This document shows positions 6,624 to 12,707 of a stretch of 12,707 nucleotides of DNA, piece after piece. Location: positions 1 through 12,707 of the forward strand of contig CAZCLJ010000121.1 of NCBI GenBank assembly GCA_964499465.1. The letters are read 5' to 3'. A program made the translations under genes and the position numbers. The DNA is from JAAYJM01 sp964499465 (GTDB taxonomy: Bacteria; Bacteroidota; Ignavibacteria; Kapaibacteriales; UBA2268). The notes under the pieces are model-generated. The model was not told the DNA's origin, made no database searches, and saw nothing but the letters and a program-made list of their open reading frames with translations. How positions within the stretch are numbered: the first letter of the stretch is position 1; the number at the start of each line of letters is the position of its first letter.

Positions 6624-7916
6624 TCATAAAAGTTCATTTAAAAACAGGCGTTCTGCAATTTCGCGTATCTCCTGCTTTTCTTCTTCTGAACCATTTAAAG
6701 AGTAAGTAATTAGTTCTTCAATCGTTTTACTATAATTTATGCTAAGAAGTATTTCTAATATACTGTCAGAGTTCCCTTTGCCAAGTATAATAATCAAACG
6801 AACCATAGTTTTTATTAATCTGTCAATGTTTTCCTGACGTGCATAATCAATAAACAGAGGTAATAATGATAAGAATTCAACATAGGAAACTATTGGTTTC
6901 TTTTGGTATAACAAACTGATAAAAAATTTATCTACAACTGTAGTATCAGAATTAGCCAGTAAATTAAATAGAATTTGTTTTTGAGAATCAACTCTGTCAT
7001 ACCTTATTTCGTTTAATAAAGCATTTATATCTTCAATAAAGAATGAATCACCTAAAGCAATTAAACCTGCTGCTCTTGTGTCCGGGTCTTCATCAAATAA
7101 TGCTTTTCTTGCAATATTTCTATATTCTAAAGGAAGCTCGGGTTTAATATTATTGCGAAAACTAATAGCAAAAATAGTTTTTAAAATTATTGGCTGAATC
7201 TCCTCGGGAAATGATGTTATTTCCTGCATCAATTTATCAACGATGAATATTCTGTCAGATATTTGAGCAAGTGCTTCCAAGCAGGCAGTCTGAATAAAAA
7301 AGTCTTCTTCAGAAAAAAATTTGCTAATTATAAAATCCTGAGCTTCATCTCCTCCAATTTTACCTAATGCTTCGATTATTATTGGCTTAAAATCTTCATT
7401 CTTTTCATATAATGGTAAAAAGTACTTAATACTATCAACTGCCTTCAATTTACCTAAGCCATCAATAACTGAGGCAACAATATTTGGATTATTTTCCTGT
7501 AATAAATTTATAAAAGCAGTGATTGATTTTTCGGTTCCTATAGCCCCGAGAATATCGGCAGCAAATTGTTTTACATCATCATTATCGAATTGTAAATATG
7601 TTAATAATGGGATTTCAGATGATTTTCCTATTTTTAATAAAATATCACCGGCTAAATTTCTTAGCTCTATTTCATTACTGGTAATAAAATATGAAATATG
7701 CTCTGCAATTTGCTCAGCAAATTCAATTGGAGGATTTGATAAAGCGCGATAGCAAATATCTTTCAATCCGTAATCTTTTTCTAAAATACCCTGGATAAAT
7801 GCATTGATAATATCTGAATTATAAATGCCTGTTTCAATCAAACTGATAGCAGCCCCCCGCCTTAACTCACTATCACTGTCGTATTTTAATATATTAATAT
7901 ATTCTTTTATATCCAT
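6624..7916 (-). CDS. HEAT-repeat protein at the head of the che run
   Basis: The 430 residues are almost entirely helical. HEAT-like units of about 31 residues are visible at roughly 12-44, 77-108, 109-140, 141-170, 173-203 and 274-304, with repeated patterns such as VKQFAADILGAIG, IVASVIDGLGKL, KPIIIEALGKIGG and TRAAGLIALGD. The last 120 residues are helical with less regular repeats. There is no signal peptide, membrane segment or catalytic motif. HEAT solenoids bind other proteins, so a cytoplasmic scaffold or adaptor for the CheR/CheY/CheA products is the simplest reading, based on position only. Phycobilin-lyase-type PBS_HEAT proteins share the fold, but nothing suggests that reaction. 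The gene lies 19 bp before cheR, so the two are very likely cotranscribed. The ATG has no Shine-Dalgarno sequence. Confidence 0.8.
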   Translation of the reverse strand: MDIKEYINILKYDSDSELRRGAAISLIETGIYNSDIINAFIQGILEKDYGLKDICYRALSNPPIEFAEQIAEHISYFITSNEIELRNLAGDILLKIGKSSEIPLLTYLQFDNDDVKQFAADILGAIGTEKSITAFINLLQENNPNIVASVIDGLGKLKAVDSIKYFLPLYEKNEDFKPIIIEALGKIGGDEAQDFIISKFFSEEDFFIQTACLEALAQISDRIFIVDKLMQEITSFPEEIQPIILKTIFAISFRNNIKPELPLEYRNIARKALFDEDPDTRAAGLIALGDSFFIEDINALLNEIRYDRVDSQKQILFNLLANSDTTVVDKFFISLLYQKKPIVSYVEFLSLLPLFIDYARQENIDRLIKTMVRLIIILGKGNSDSILEILLSINYSKTIEELITYSLNGSEEEKQEIREIAERLFLNELL

Positions 7917-8109
7917 ATTTATTTATGCTATATTTTATAATAGAATTTATCTAATCTTTTTAATTTTAAAAAATATTTTTAAAAAAAAATTAAAATTTAA
8001 TATTATTTTTATTTTAAAAAACAACAATCATAAAATTAATTTAAAAAAATAGAAAATAATAAAATAAATAATCAAATACAAAAATAAAAATGATTTATCG
8101 GAAGGATTA
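7917..8109. other. AT-rich intergenic gap upstream of the HEAT-che run
   Basis: These 193 bp between the regulator's 3' end and the HEAT gene consist largely of A- and T-runs. I see no hairpin terminator and no clear sigma-70 or sigma-54 promoter elements. The promoter of the che run could lie here, or transcription could continue from the regulator upstream. Confidence 0.5.
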
Positions 8110-9540
8110 TTATGATATATTTTTTCCACTAATATTAATACCTAATTGTTCAATCCTGTATCTTAGTTTAGCTCTTGATATTGCTAATAATTTTGCTGCT
8201 TTAATCTGATTACCATTAGTAATATTCAAAGTTTGAATTATTAAATCCTTTAATACATTTCCCATTTGAACACCTTTATTTGAGATTTGAAGTATATGCT
8301 GATTTTCCTTCAGGTCAATCGGTGCCTTAGCTGTTATTGCCATTGGTGAACTTGATTGCATTGAAGTATCTAAGAAATTTAAAGATTCTTTTGTTACAAT
8401 ATCATTTGCTTCAAGAAGTACTAATCTTTCTATAACATTTCTCAATTCTCTAATATTTCCTTTCCAATGATAATGCTGCAATAATTCAGCTGCTTCAGGA
8501 GTGAAACCAGTTACATTTTTAGCAAATTTCTGGTTAAATTCATTAATAAACGAAGAAGCTAACTGGATTATATCTGCTCCTCTATCGCGAAGTGGAGGTA
8601 AAATTATTCTTGCAACATTTAGTCGATAAAAAAGGTCTTCGCGGAATTTTTCTTCCATTACTAATTTTTCTAAATCTTTATTCGTTGATGCAATAACCCT
8701 TACATCTACGCTAATTTCTTTTGACCCACCTAATCTGTAAAAACTTCTTTCCTGCAAAACACGGAGTAGTTTAACTTGCAGCTCATGGCTTAGCTCAGCA
8801 ATTTCATCAAGAACAATTGTGCCATGCTGTGCCTGCTCAAATTTTCCGTGTCGCACTTTTTCTGTTGCTCCAGTAAAAGCCCCTTTTTCGTATCCGAACA
8901 ATTCGTTTTCAGCCAGTTCGCGAGGGATTGCTCCGCAGTTAATAGTTACAAAAGGTCCTCTTGCGCGGCTCGAATGGTTGTGGATATATCGGGCGAACAG
9001 TTCTTTACCTGTTCCTGACTCGCCCAGAATAAGAACAGTAGTATCAGCACGAGCAACGATTTTTGCAATTTCCAATGCTTTTATCATTCCTTCCGATTCG
9101 CCTAATATTTCATCTGGTTGCTCGCGCTGGAGTTGCTCGTCCAATAAATTTACACGACGACGCAGGTCGTAATTATGCAATGCTTTTTCAACTGATATTT
9201 CAAGCTGTTCTATGTCAAGTGGTTTTACGATGAAATCTTCTGCACCAAGTTTCATTGCCCTAACTGCCATTTTTATATCAGAAAAGGCAGTCATCATTAT
9301 TACAGGGGCTGTTAGTCCTTGATTACGAAGGTTTTCTAAAATATCCAAACCATTGCTATGCCCTAAAAATATATCTAATAGTATTAAATCCGGACCTAAT
9401 AAATGCAACTCGTTCTGTGCTTGAATGGCGTCCAAATAAGCTACTACTCTTTTATACTTCGCTGCCATTATATCTTTTACTGTCTGATTGACTAATGGGT
9501 CGTCTTCTATTACTACTATAGTATAATTTTGTAATTGCAT
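8110..9540 (-). CDS. Sigma-54-dependent response regulator, NtrC family
   Basis: This 476-residue transcription activator has three domains. The receiver (about 7-120) has Glu12-Asp13-Asp14, phosphoacceptor Asp56, Thr84 and Lys106. The AAA+ domain (about 146-370) has Walker A GESGTGKE (173-180), the sigma-54-contacting loop GAFTGA (220-225), Walker B TIVLDEIAEL (241-250) and RDR with the R-finger region near 318-320. A Fis-type helix-turn-helix lies at about 445-466 (IKAAKLLAISRAKLRYRI). All are intact, so it should activate sigma-54 promoters after phosphorylation. No partner histidine kinase is in the window. It lies on the same strand upstream of the HEAT-che run and is divergent from the glycosyltransferase. 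Targets could be motility genes, as with FlrC-type regulators, but I find no clear TGGCA-N-TGC site next to either neighbour. Confidence 0.93.
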   Translation of the reverse strand: MQLQNYTIVVIEDDPLVNQTVKDIMAAKYKRVVAYLDAIQAQNELHLLGPDLILLDIFLGHSNGLDILENLRNQGLTAPVIMMTAFSDIKMAVRAMKLGAEDFIVKPLDIEQLEISVEKALHNYDLRRRVNLLDEQLQREQPDEILGESEGMIKALEIAKIVARADTTVLILGESGTGKELFARYIHNHSSRARGPFVTINCGAIPRELAENELFGYEKGAFTGATEKVRHGKFEQAQHGTIVLDEIAELSHELQVKLLRVLQERSFYRLGGSKEISVDVRVIASTNKDLEKLVMEEKFREDLFYRLNVARIILPPLRDRGADIIQLASSFINEFNQKFAKNVTGFTPEAAELLQHYHWKGNIRELRNVIERLVLLEANDIVTKESLNFLDTSMQSSSPMAITAKAPIDLKENQHILQISNKGVQMGNVLKDLIIQTLNITNGNQIKAAKLLAISRAKLRYRIEQLGINISGKNIS

Positions 9541-9687
9541 TTCGTTTCTTGCATTTATTCCTAATAAGCAAAATTAATCAAATTTGTTGATTTTTCTAAA
9601 ATTTAATTATAAATAAATTCATTTTTATTGAAATTATTTATTTTTTTTATATTTTTTAGTAATTTTAATTTTTTGGAAATTGTAATA
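9541..9687. promoter_or_regulatory. Divergent promoter region between regulator and glycosyltransferase
   Basis: This 147-bp AT-rich gap lies between two divergently transcribed genes, so both promoters are expected here or just inside the genes. No confident -35/-10, -24/-12 or operator palindrome stands out. An in-frame ATG at 9628 exists but encodes a Phe/Ile-rich extension that looks like translated AT-rich spacer. Confidence 0.35.
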
Positions 9688-11364
9688 ATGCAAAATAAAG
9701 TTTTTATATTAAGAATAAAATTATTAATAATCATATTAGCCACGCTTTTTTTCATTCCATATCTTGGAACTGTCCATTTATTCGATTGGGATGAAATAAA
9801 TTTTGCTGAAGCTTCCCGCGAAATGATTGAAACAGGCGATTATTTAACTGTTCGTATTGATTACCAGCCATTTCACGAAAAGCCGCCTTTTTTCTTCTGG
9901 ATGCAGGTCGCTTCTATGAAAATATTCGGCGTTAGCGAATTTGCTGCACGCTTCCCTAATGCTGTTATTGGCATTATTTCACTCCTTGTAATTTTTTCTA
10001 TAGGAAATAAATTATTCGATTTTAAATTTGGACTACTTTGGGTTATTGCCTATCTCGGCTCTTTTCTGCCGCATTTTTATTTTAAAACCGGAATAATAGA
10101 CCCAACCTTTAATCTCTTTATTTTTGTCGGTATTTATTTCTTATTCCAATTTTCTTTTAAAACTTCAATAGAAAAGACAGAGCGTTCCAAATGCTTCAAA
10201 GATTTGTTCCTTGCTTCAGTTTTTATTACTTTAGCAATTTTAACCAAGGGACCTGTCGGATATCTTCTTGCTGCTGTTGTTTGGATTTGCTATGAACTTT
10301 TTAACAAAAATATTAGTAAATTCCCTTATATTCCATTTTTGCAGTTTACTGCGATGACAGCAGTTATTCCAATAGCTTGGTATCTCATTGTTTTCCTTTC
10401 AAACGAACATAGCGTATTTGAAGAATTTATATTATATCATATTAGATTACTAACCAAAGAAGATGCCGGGCATGGCGGACCTATTTATTATCACGCAGTA
10501 ATTTTGCTTTTGGGCTGTTTCCCAGCTTCAATTATTATGCTGCGTGGTTTTAGAAGCTATATTCAAAACAATTTACTGCAAAAAAGCATAAGATTAATGA
10601 TGATTGTTCTGCTTTCTGTTGTTGTCGTAATCTTTTCAATTGTAAATACAAAAATCATTCATTATTCATCTTTAACTTACTTCCCAATTACTTTTCTTGC
10701 AACTCTAGCTATTTATAACATTTCATATCAGGAACTTACATGGAAGAAATCTACTACCTGGCTACTTTCTATTTTTGGTTTCTTTTGGGCTTTTGCTTTA
10801 ACTTTACTCCCGATTTTATTAATCAACAGTGATGCAATTCTTCCCTATATAACTGATGAAATGACCAAAGAAATACTTCAGGTTAATGTAAAATGGATGG
10901 GTAATGAGTGGCTAATCGGTGCTTTTTATTTTGCCGGACTGATTTTATCTGTTTATCTGATTTTTAAGAAAAAATTTATGGAAGGAATAGCAACTATTTA
11001 CACAACAACAGCATTAGTGATTTTGATTATTCTGCCCTTATTGGTCCCCAATATTGAGAAACAGGTTCAGGGAGCTCCTATTGAATTTTACAAGAAACAA
11101 ATCAGCAAAGACAACTACATTTACACGCTTGGTTTCAAAAGCTACGCCCATTATTTTTATTCTAAGAAACCCTACTATCTTTCTGCAAAAAATAAAGAAA
11201 TTCCACCTGACATTTTTGAAAATTGGCTCTTAACAGGAAATATTGATAAAGCTGCTTATTTTGTATGTAAAATAAACAATTACAAAGAATATGCGGACAA
11301 ATACGATTTAACGTTCTTATATACAAAAGGTGGTTTCGTTTTTTTAAAAAGAGAGCCGGAATAA
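9688..11364 (+). CDS. ArnT/PMT-like membrane glycosyltransferase (GT-C fold)
   Basis: This 558-residue polytopic inner-membrane protein would transfer a sugar from a polyprenyl-phosphate donor to a lipid, glycan or protein acceptor on the periplasmic side. After the first membrane helix comes DWDE (33-36), whose acidic residues lie where the catalytic Asp of ArnT/PMT enzymes is found, then EKPP (64-67). Further family features are KGPV (187-190), DAGHGGP (259-265) and KIIHYSSLTYFP (322-333, like the KxxHYxxxxxP segment of ArnT). About a dozen hydrophobic segments follow, with a soluble C-terminal part from about 470. The acceptor cannot be read; lipid A modification or protein or surface-glycan glycosylation are options. 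The start at 9688 was preferred to the in-frame ATG at 9628 because GGAAAT lies about ten bases upstream and homologous sequence begins there. It is not obviously connected with chemotaxis. Confidence 0.85.
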   Translation: MQNKVFILRIKLLIIILATLFFIPYLGTVHLFDWDEINFAEASREMIETGDYLTVRIDYQPFHEKPPFFFWMQVASMKIFGVSEFAARFPNAVIGIISLLVIFSIGNKLFDFKFGLLWVIAYLGSFLPHFYFKTGIIDPTFNLFIFVGIYFLFQFSFKTSIEKTERSKCFKDLFLASVFITLAILTKGPVGYLLAAVVWICYELFNKNISKFPYIPFLQFTAMTAVIPIAWYLIVFLSNEHSVFEEFILYHIRLLTKEDAGHGGPIYYHAVILLLGCFPASIIMLRGFRSYIQNNLLQKSIRLMMIVLLSVVVVIFSIVNTKIIHYSSLTYFPITFLATLAIYNISYQELTWKKSTTWLLSIFGFFWAFALTLLPILLINSDAILPYITDEMTKEILQVNVKWMGNEWLIGAFYFAGLILSVYLIFKKKFMEGIATIYTTTALVILIILPLLVPNIEKQVQGAPIEFYKKQISKDNYIYTLGFKSYAHYFYSKKPYYLSAKNKEIPPDIFENWLLTGNIDKAAYFVCKINNYKEYADKYDLTFLYTKGGFVFLKREPE

Positions 11365-11408
11365 TTGGTTTAGAAGGTTTAGAAAGATTAGATAGTTTAG
11401 TTATTAAA

Positions 11409-11484
11409 CTTTTGCAAAGTTAAGAAACTTTACAAAAGTGCTAAACTCTTCTTACTTTGCGAAAGTTTCTTAACTTTCGTAAAG
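11409..11484. repeat. Twin-hairpin element with 30-16-30 geometry
   Basis: Two hairpins of 30 nt (11409-11438 and 11455-11484), each a 13-bp stem with a 4-nt loop and one G-T or C-A mismatch, are separated by 16 bp. The two are also imperfect reverse complements of each other (28 of 34 over 11406-11439 against 11454-11487), differing only at two symmetric triplets, so the differences keep the stems paired. The lengths equal those of the unrelated element at 3707-3782. It lies 44 bp after the glycosyltransferase stop and could act as a transcription end point, although no T-tract follows. Confidence 0.85.
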
Positions 11485-11500
11485 TTTTGGGAAAAAGAAA

Positions 11501-12038
11501 TAGCGATGTCATTCTGATCCCAATGATAAAGGAAGACCTTTATTTAAATAGAGATGACTTAAATTACCACTGTCATTCTGAAGCGCAGCGAAGAATCTCA
11601 CAAGTCATTGTTACCACAAAGCTTGAGATTCTTCGCTCCGCTCAGAATGACAGATAAATGTAGCGATGTCATTGGTAATCCCCAGATAAATGAAGAACTT
11701 TATTTAAATAGAGATGACTTAAATTACCACTGTCATTCTGAAGCGCAGCGAAGAATCTCACAAGTCATTGTTACCACAAAGCTTGAGATTCTTCGCTCCG
11801 CTCAGAATGACAGATAAATGTAGCGATGTCATTGGTAATCCCCAGATAAATGAAGAACTTTATTTAAATAGAGATGACTTAAATTACCACTGTCATTCTG
11901 AAGCGCAGCGAAGAATCTCACAAGTCATTGTTACCACAAAGCTTGAGATTCTTCGCTCCGCTCAGAATGACAGATAAATGTAGCGATGTCATTGGTAATC
12001 CCCAGATAAATGAAGAACTTTATTTAAATAGAGATGAC
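11501..12038. repeat. 160-bp tandem repeat, 3.4 copies
   Basis: Copies begin at 11501, 11661, 11821 and 11981, each opening with TAGCGATGTCATT. Copies two and three are identical as far as I compared them by eye, copy one differs in about its first 50 bp, and copy four stops after 58 bp at GATGAC (12038). Each complete copy contains one dyad: arms at 11570-11600/11624-11653, 11730-11760/11784-11813 and 11890-11920/11944-11973. These are about 30 nt with a 23-nt loop, starting CTGTCATTCTGA. The identity implies recent amplification. The period is not a multiple of three, so the short reading frames across it, with peptides such as HSEAQRRIS and LRSAQNDR, are spurious. Confidence 0.95.
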
Positions 12039-12043
12039 ATAAC

Positions 12044-12058
12044 GTAGCATAAAGCTAC
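12044..12058. repeat. Small hairpin after the tandem array
   Basis: GTAGC and GCTAC pair around ATAAA, six bases after the last partial 160-bp copy breaks off. It marks the junction where the array sequence is replaced. Five base pairs alone could occur by chance. Confidence 0.35.
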
Positions 12059-12151
12059 AAACAAAAATAAGAGCTACTGATGTCTAGTTGTATGATATTT
12101 CGCACTTAAGAAAGTTCTGAAAAAAAAATATTTTAATAAAACTGCAAACAT

Positions 12152-12282
12152 ATAACTCCCAAATAAATTTGGGAGTTATTCTAATAATTAGAGTAACTCC
12201 ATAATTTATTATGGAGATTAAGAGCGAAATTATTCGTTGCGAGGCAAATCTTCTAACTCCTTTATTTTCGTTAAGGAGTTAG
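12152..12282. repeat. Three successive palindromes with AACTCC...GGAGTT ends
   Basis: The first, 12152-12179, has perfect 13-bp arms and a 2-nt loop. The second, 12197-12216, has 8-bp arms and a 4-nt loop. The third, 12253-12282, has 10-bp arms and a 10-nt loop, with an extra AGGAGTT copied just after it. All share AACTCC on the left side and GGAG or GGAGTT on the right, while the inner stems differ but remain paired. The first could terminate transcription, but its 3' side lacks a run of T's. They are best read as a diverged family of small palindromic repeats. Confidence 0.75.
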
Positions 12283-12287
12283 GAGTT

Positions 12288-12614
12288 CTGAAATTATACT
12301 AAAAATTTTGCTAAAATAACAAAGTTTTGGGGAGTAATAGTATAATGTGAAATGTTTTTTACAATTTAATACACTTGGTATAATTTGTGAAAAAGAAGGA
12401 AAGCTATTTATTAAGTTTTGATTTATATTTTTTATTTCTGATATAAATAAATATTCTTTTGGATTTATTTATAATTTATTAAAATTGTGTTGATTTTTAT
12501 TCATACTTACTATTTTTAATGAAATATATTATTTTACTAATTTTGAGTAAACTTACAATTTATTCATTATATTTTAAATATTGCATTTATAATAATTATT
12601 TGTACTTTGAAAAT
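12288..12614. other. AT-rich DNA without recognisable genes
   Basis: No sizeable reading frame, RNA gene or repeat is visible here. A possible sigma-70-like promoter, TTGTGT at 12485-12490 and TACTAT at 12508-12513 with a 17-bp spacer, would fire just before an ATG at 12519 that is in frame with the repeat ORF at 12615. This is weak evidence in such AT-rich sequence. Confidence 0.4.
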
Positions 12615-12707
12615 ATGAACCTAAGCAGTTTTAATGCTTCCAAACGAGTGGACGATGCTTCCAAACGAGTGGACGATGCTTCCAAACGAGTGGACGATGC
12701 TTCCAAA
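12615..12707 (+). CDS. Partial ORF: heptapeptide-repeat, coiled-coil protein (runs off window)
   Basis: From the ATG at 12615 the frame reads MNLSSFNASKRVDD and then repeats the heptapeptide ASKRVDD to the window end without a stop (31 codons seen). The DNA unit is exactly 21 bp, so the frame is kept. Val and Ala alternate with 3/4 spacing, which is the a/d pattern of a coiled coil, with charged Lys, Arg and Asp elsewhere. The repeat copies visible are identical in DNA, which points to recent expansion, and they are richer in G and C than the flanks. The frame is also open to an ATG at 12519, which would add a hydrophobic N-terminus beginning MKYIILLILSK; that stretch looks like spacer. Proteins with such heptads often carry a C-terminal domain, which is not visible here. 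A non-coding minisatellite remains possible. Confidence 0.45.
   Translation, partial: MNLSSFNASKRVDDASKRVDDASKRVDDASK
12637..12707. repeat. 21-bp tandem repeat, at least 3.4 copies
   Basis: Exact copies of a 21-bp unit, beginning GCTTCCAAACGAGTGG, start at about 12637, 12658 and 12679, and a partial fourth begins at 12700 and meets the window edge. There are no differences between copies in the part seen. The copy number beyond 12707 is unknown. Confidence 0.93.

Noticed and set aside
9628..9687. Twenty-codon N-terminal extension of the glycosyltransferase
   Set aside because: It consists of Phe, Ile and Asn codons typical of translated AT-rich spacer. The ATG at 9688 has a weak GGAAAT upstream and is followed directly by the expected first membrane helix.
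11457..11977. Three overlapping reading frames of 66-69 codons across the 160-bp array
   Set aside because: They are repeats of the same spurious peptide produced by the tandem unit and its dyad. The period is not divisible by three, and there is no start context.
12152..12179. Rho-independent terminator
   Set aside because: The stem is strong enough, but no T-run follows on either strand, no gene ends within several hundred bases, and two sibling palindromes follow, which fits a repeat family better.
12637..12707. CRISPR array or plasmid-type iteron origin
   Set aside because: The 21-bp units are contiguous without spacers, are in frame with an ATG and code for a regular heptad. No replication gene is visible.

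Overview
The window is AT-rich and bacterial. It carries a compact chemotaxis gene cluster flanked on both sides by repeat-dense, gene-poor DNA. The weak or absent Shine-Dalgarno sequences, the very AT-rich intergenic gaps and the abundance of 'TGTCATTCTGA...'-type palindromic intergenic repeats suggest the Bacteroidota/Chlorobiota side of the tree (for example Ignavibacteria or Kapabacteria). This is an inference from style, not from a marker gene.

Layout. 1-527: no convincing gene; two heptanucleotide tandem arrays, a pair of covarying small hairpins and a 68-bp near-perfect inverted repeat. 528-1601 (+): a stand-alone MalK/UgpC/MsmX-type ABC ATPase whose stop lies 1 bp from the stop of the convergent cheA. 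7916-1603 (-): a six-gene run in the order HEAT-repeat protein, cheR, cheY-like 2, cheY-like 1, cheZ-like, cheA, with gaps of 19, 95, 32, 24 and about 162 bp. The last gap holds a perfect 30-bp inverted repeat. 9540-8110 (-): a sigma-54-dependent NtrC-type response regulator on the same strand just upstream. 9688-11364 (+): an ArnT/PMT-like membrane glycosyltransferase, divergent from the regulator. 11365-12614: no gene; a twin-hairpin element, 3.4 copies of a 160-bp tandem repeat with an internal dyad, three successive AACTCC palindromes and AT-rich DNA. 12615-end (+): the beginning of a possible repeat protein, built from an in-frame 21-bp repeat that encodes a perfect coiled-coil heptad and runs off the window.

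How the genes work together. CheA is the histidine kinase. The two single-domain CheY-like proteins are its phosphoacceptors. The CheZ-like protein, with an intact D-x-T-x-Q active motif and a FliM-like C-terminal tail, would dephosphorylate CheY-P. CheR methylates receptors. No receptor, CheW, CheB or CheD is present, so these must be encoded elsewhere or be absent. The HEAT-repeat protein leading the run is probably an unassigned scaffold or adaptor. The most noteworthy points are the recurrence of one geometry (30-bp hairpin, 16-bp spacer, 30-bp hairpin) in two unrelated sequences, FliM-like short motifs in the CheZ tail and in the CheA linker that replaces P2, and the heptad-repeat ORF at the right edge.
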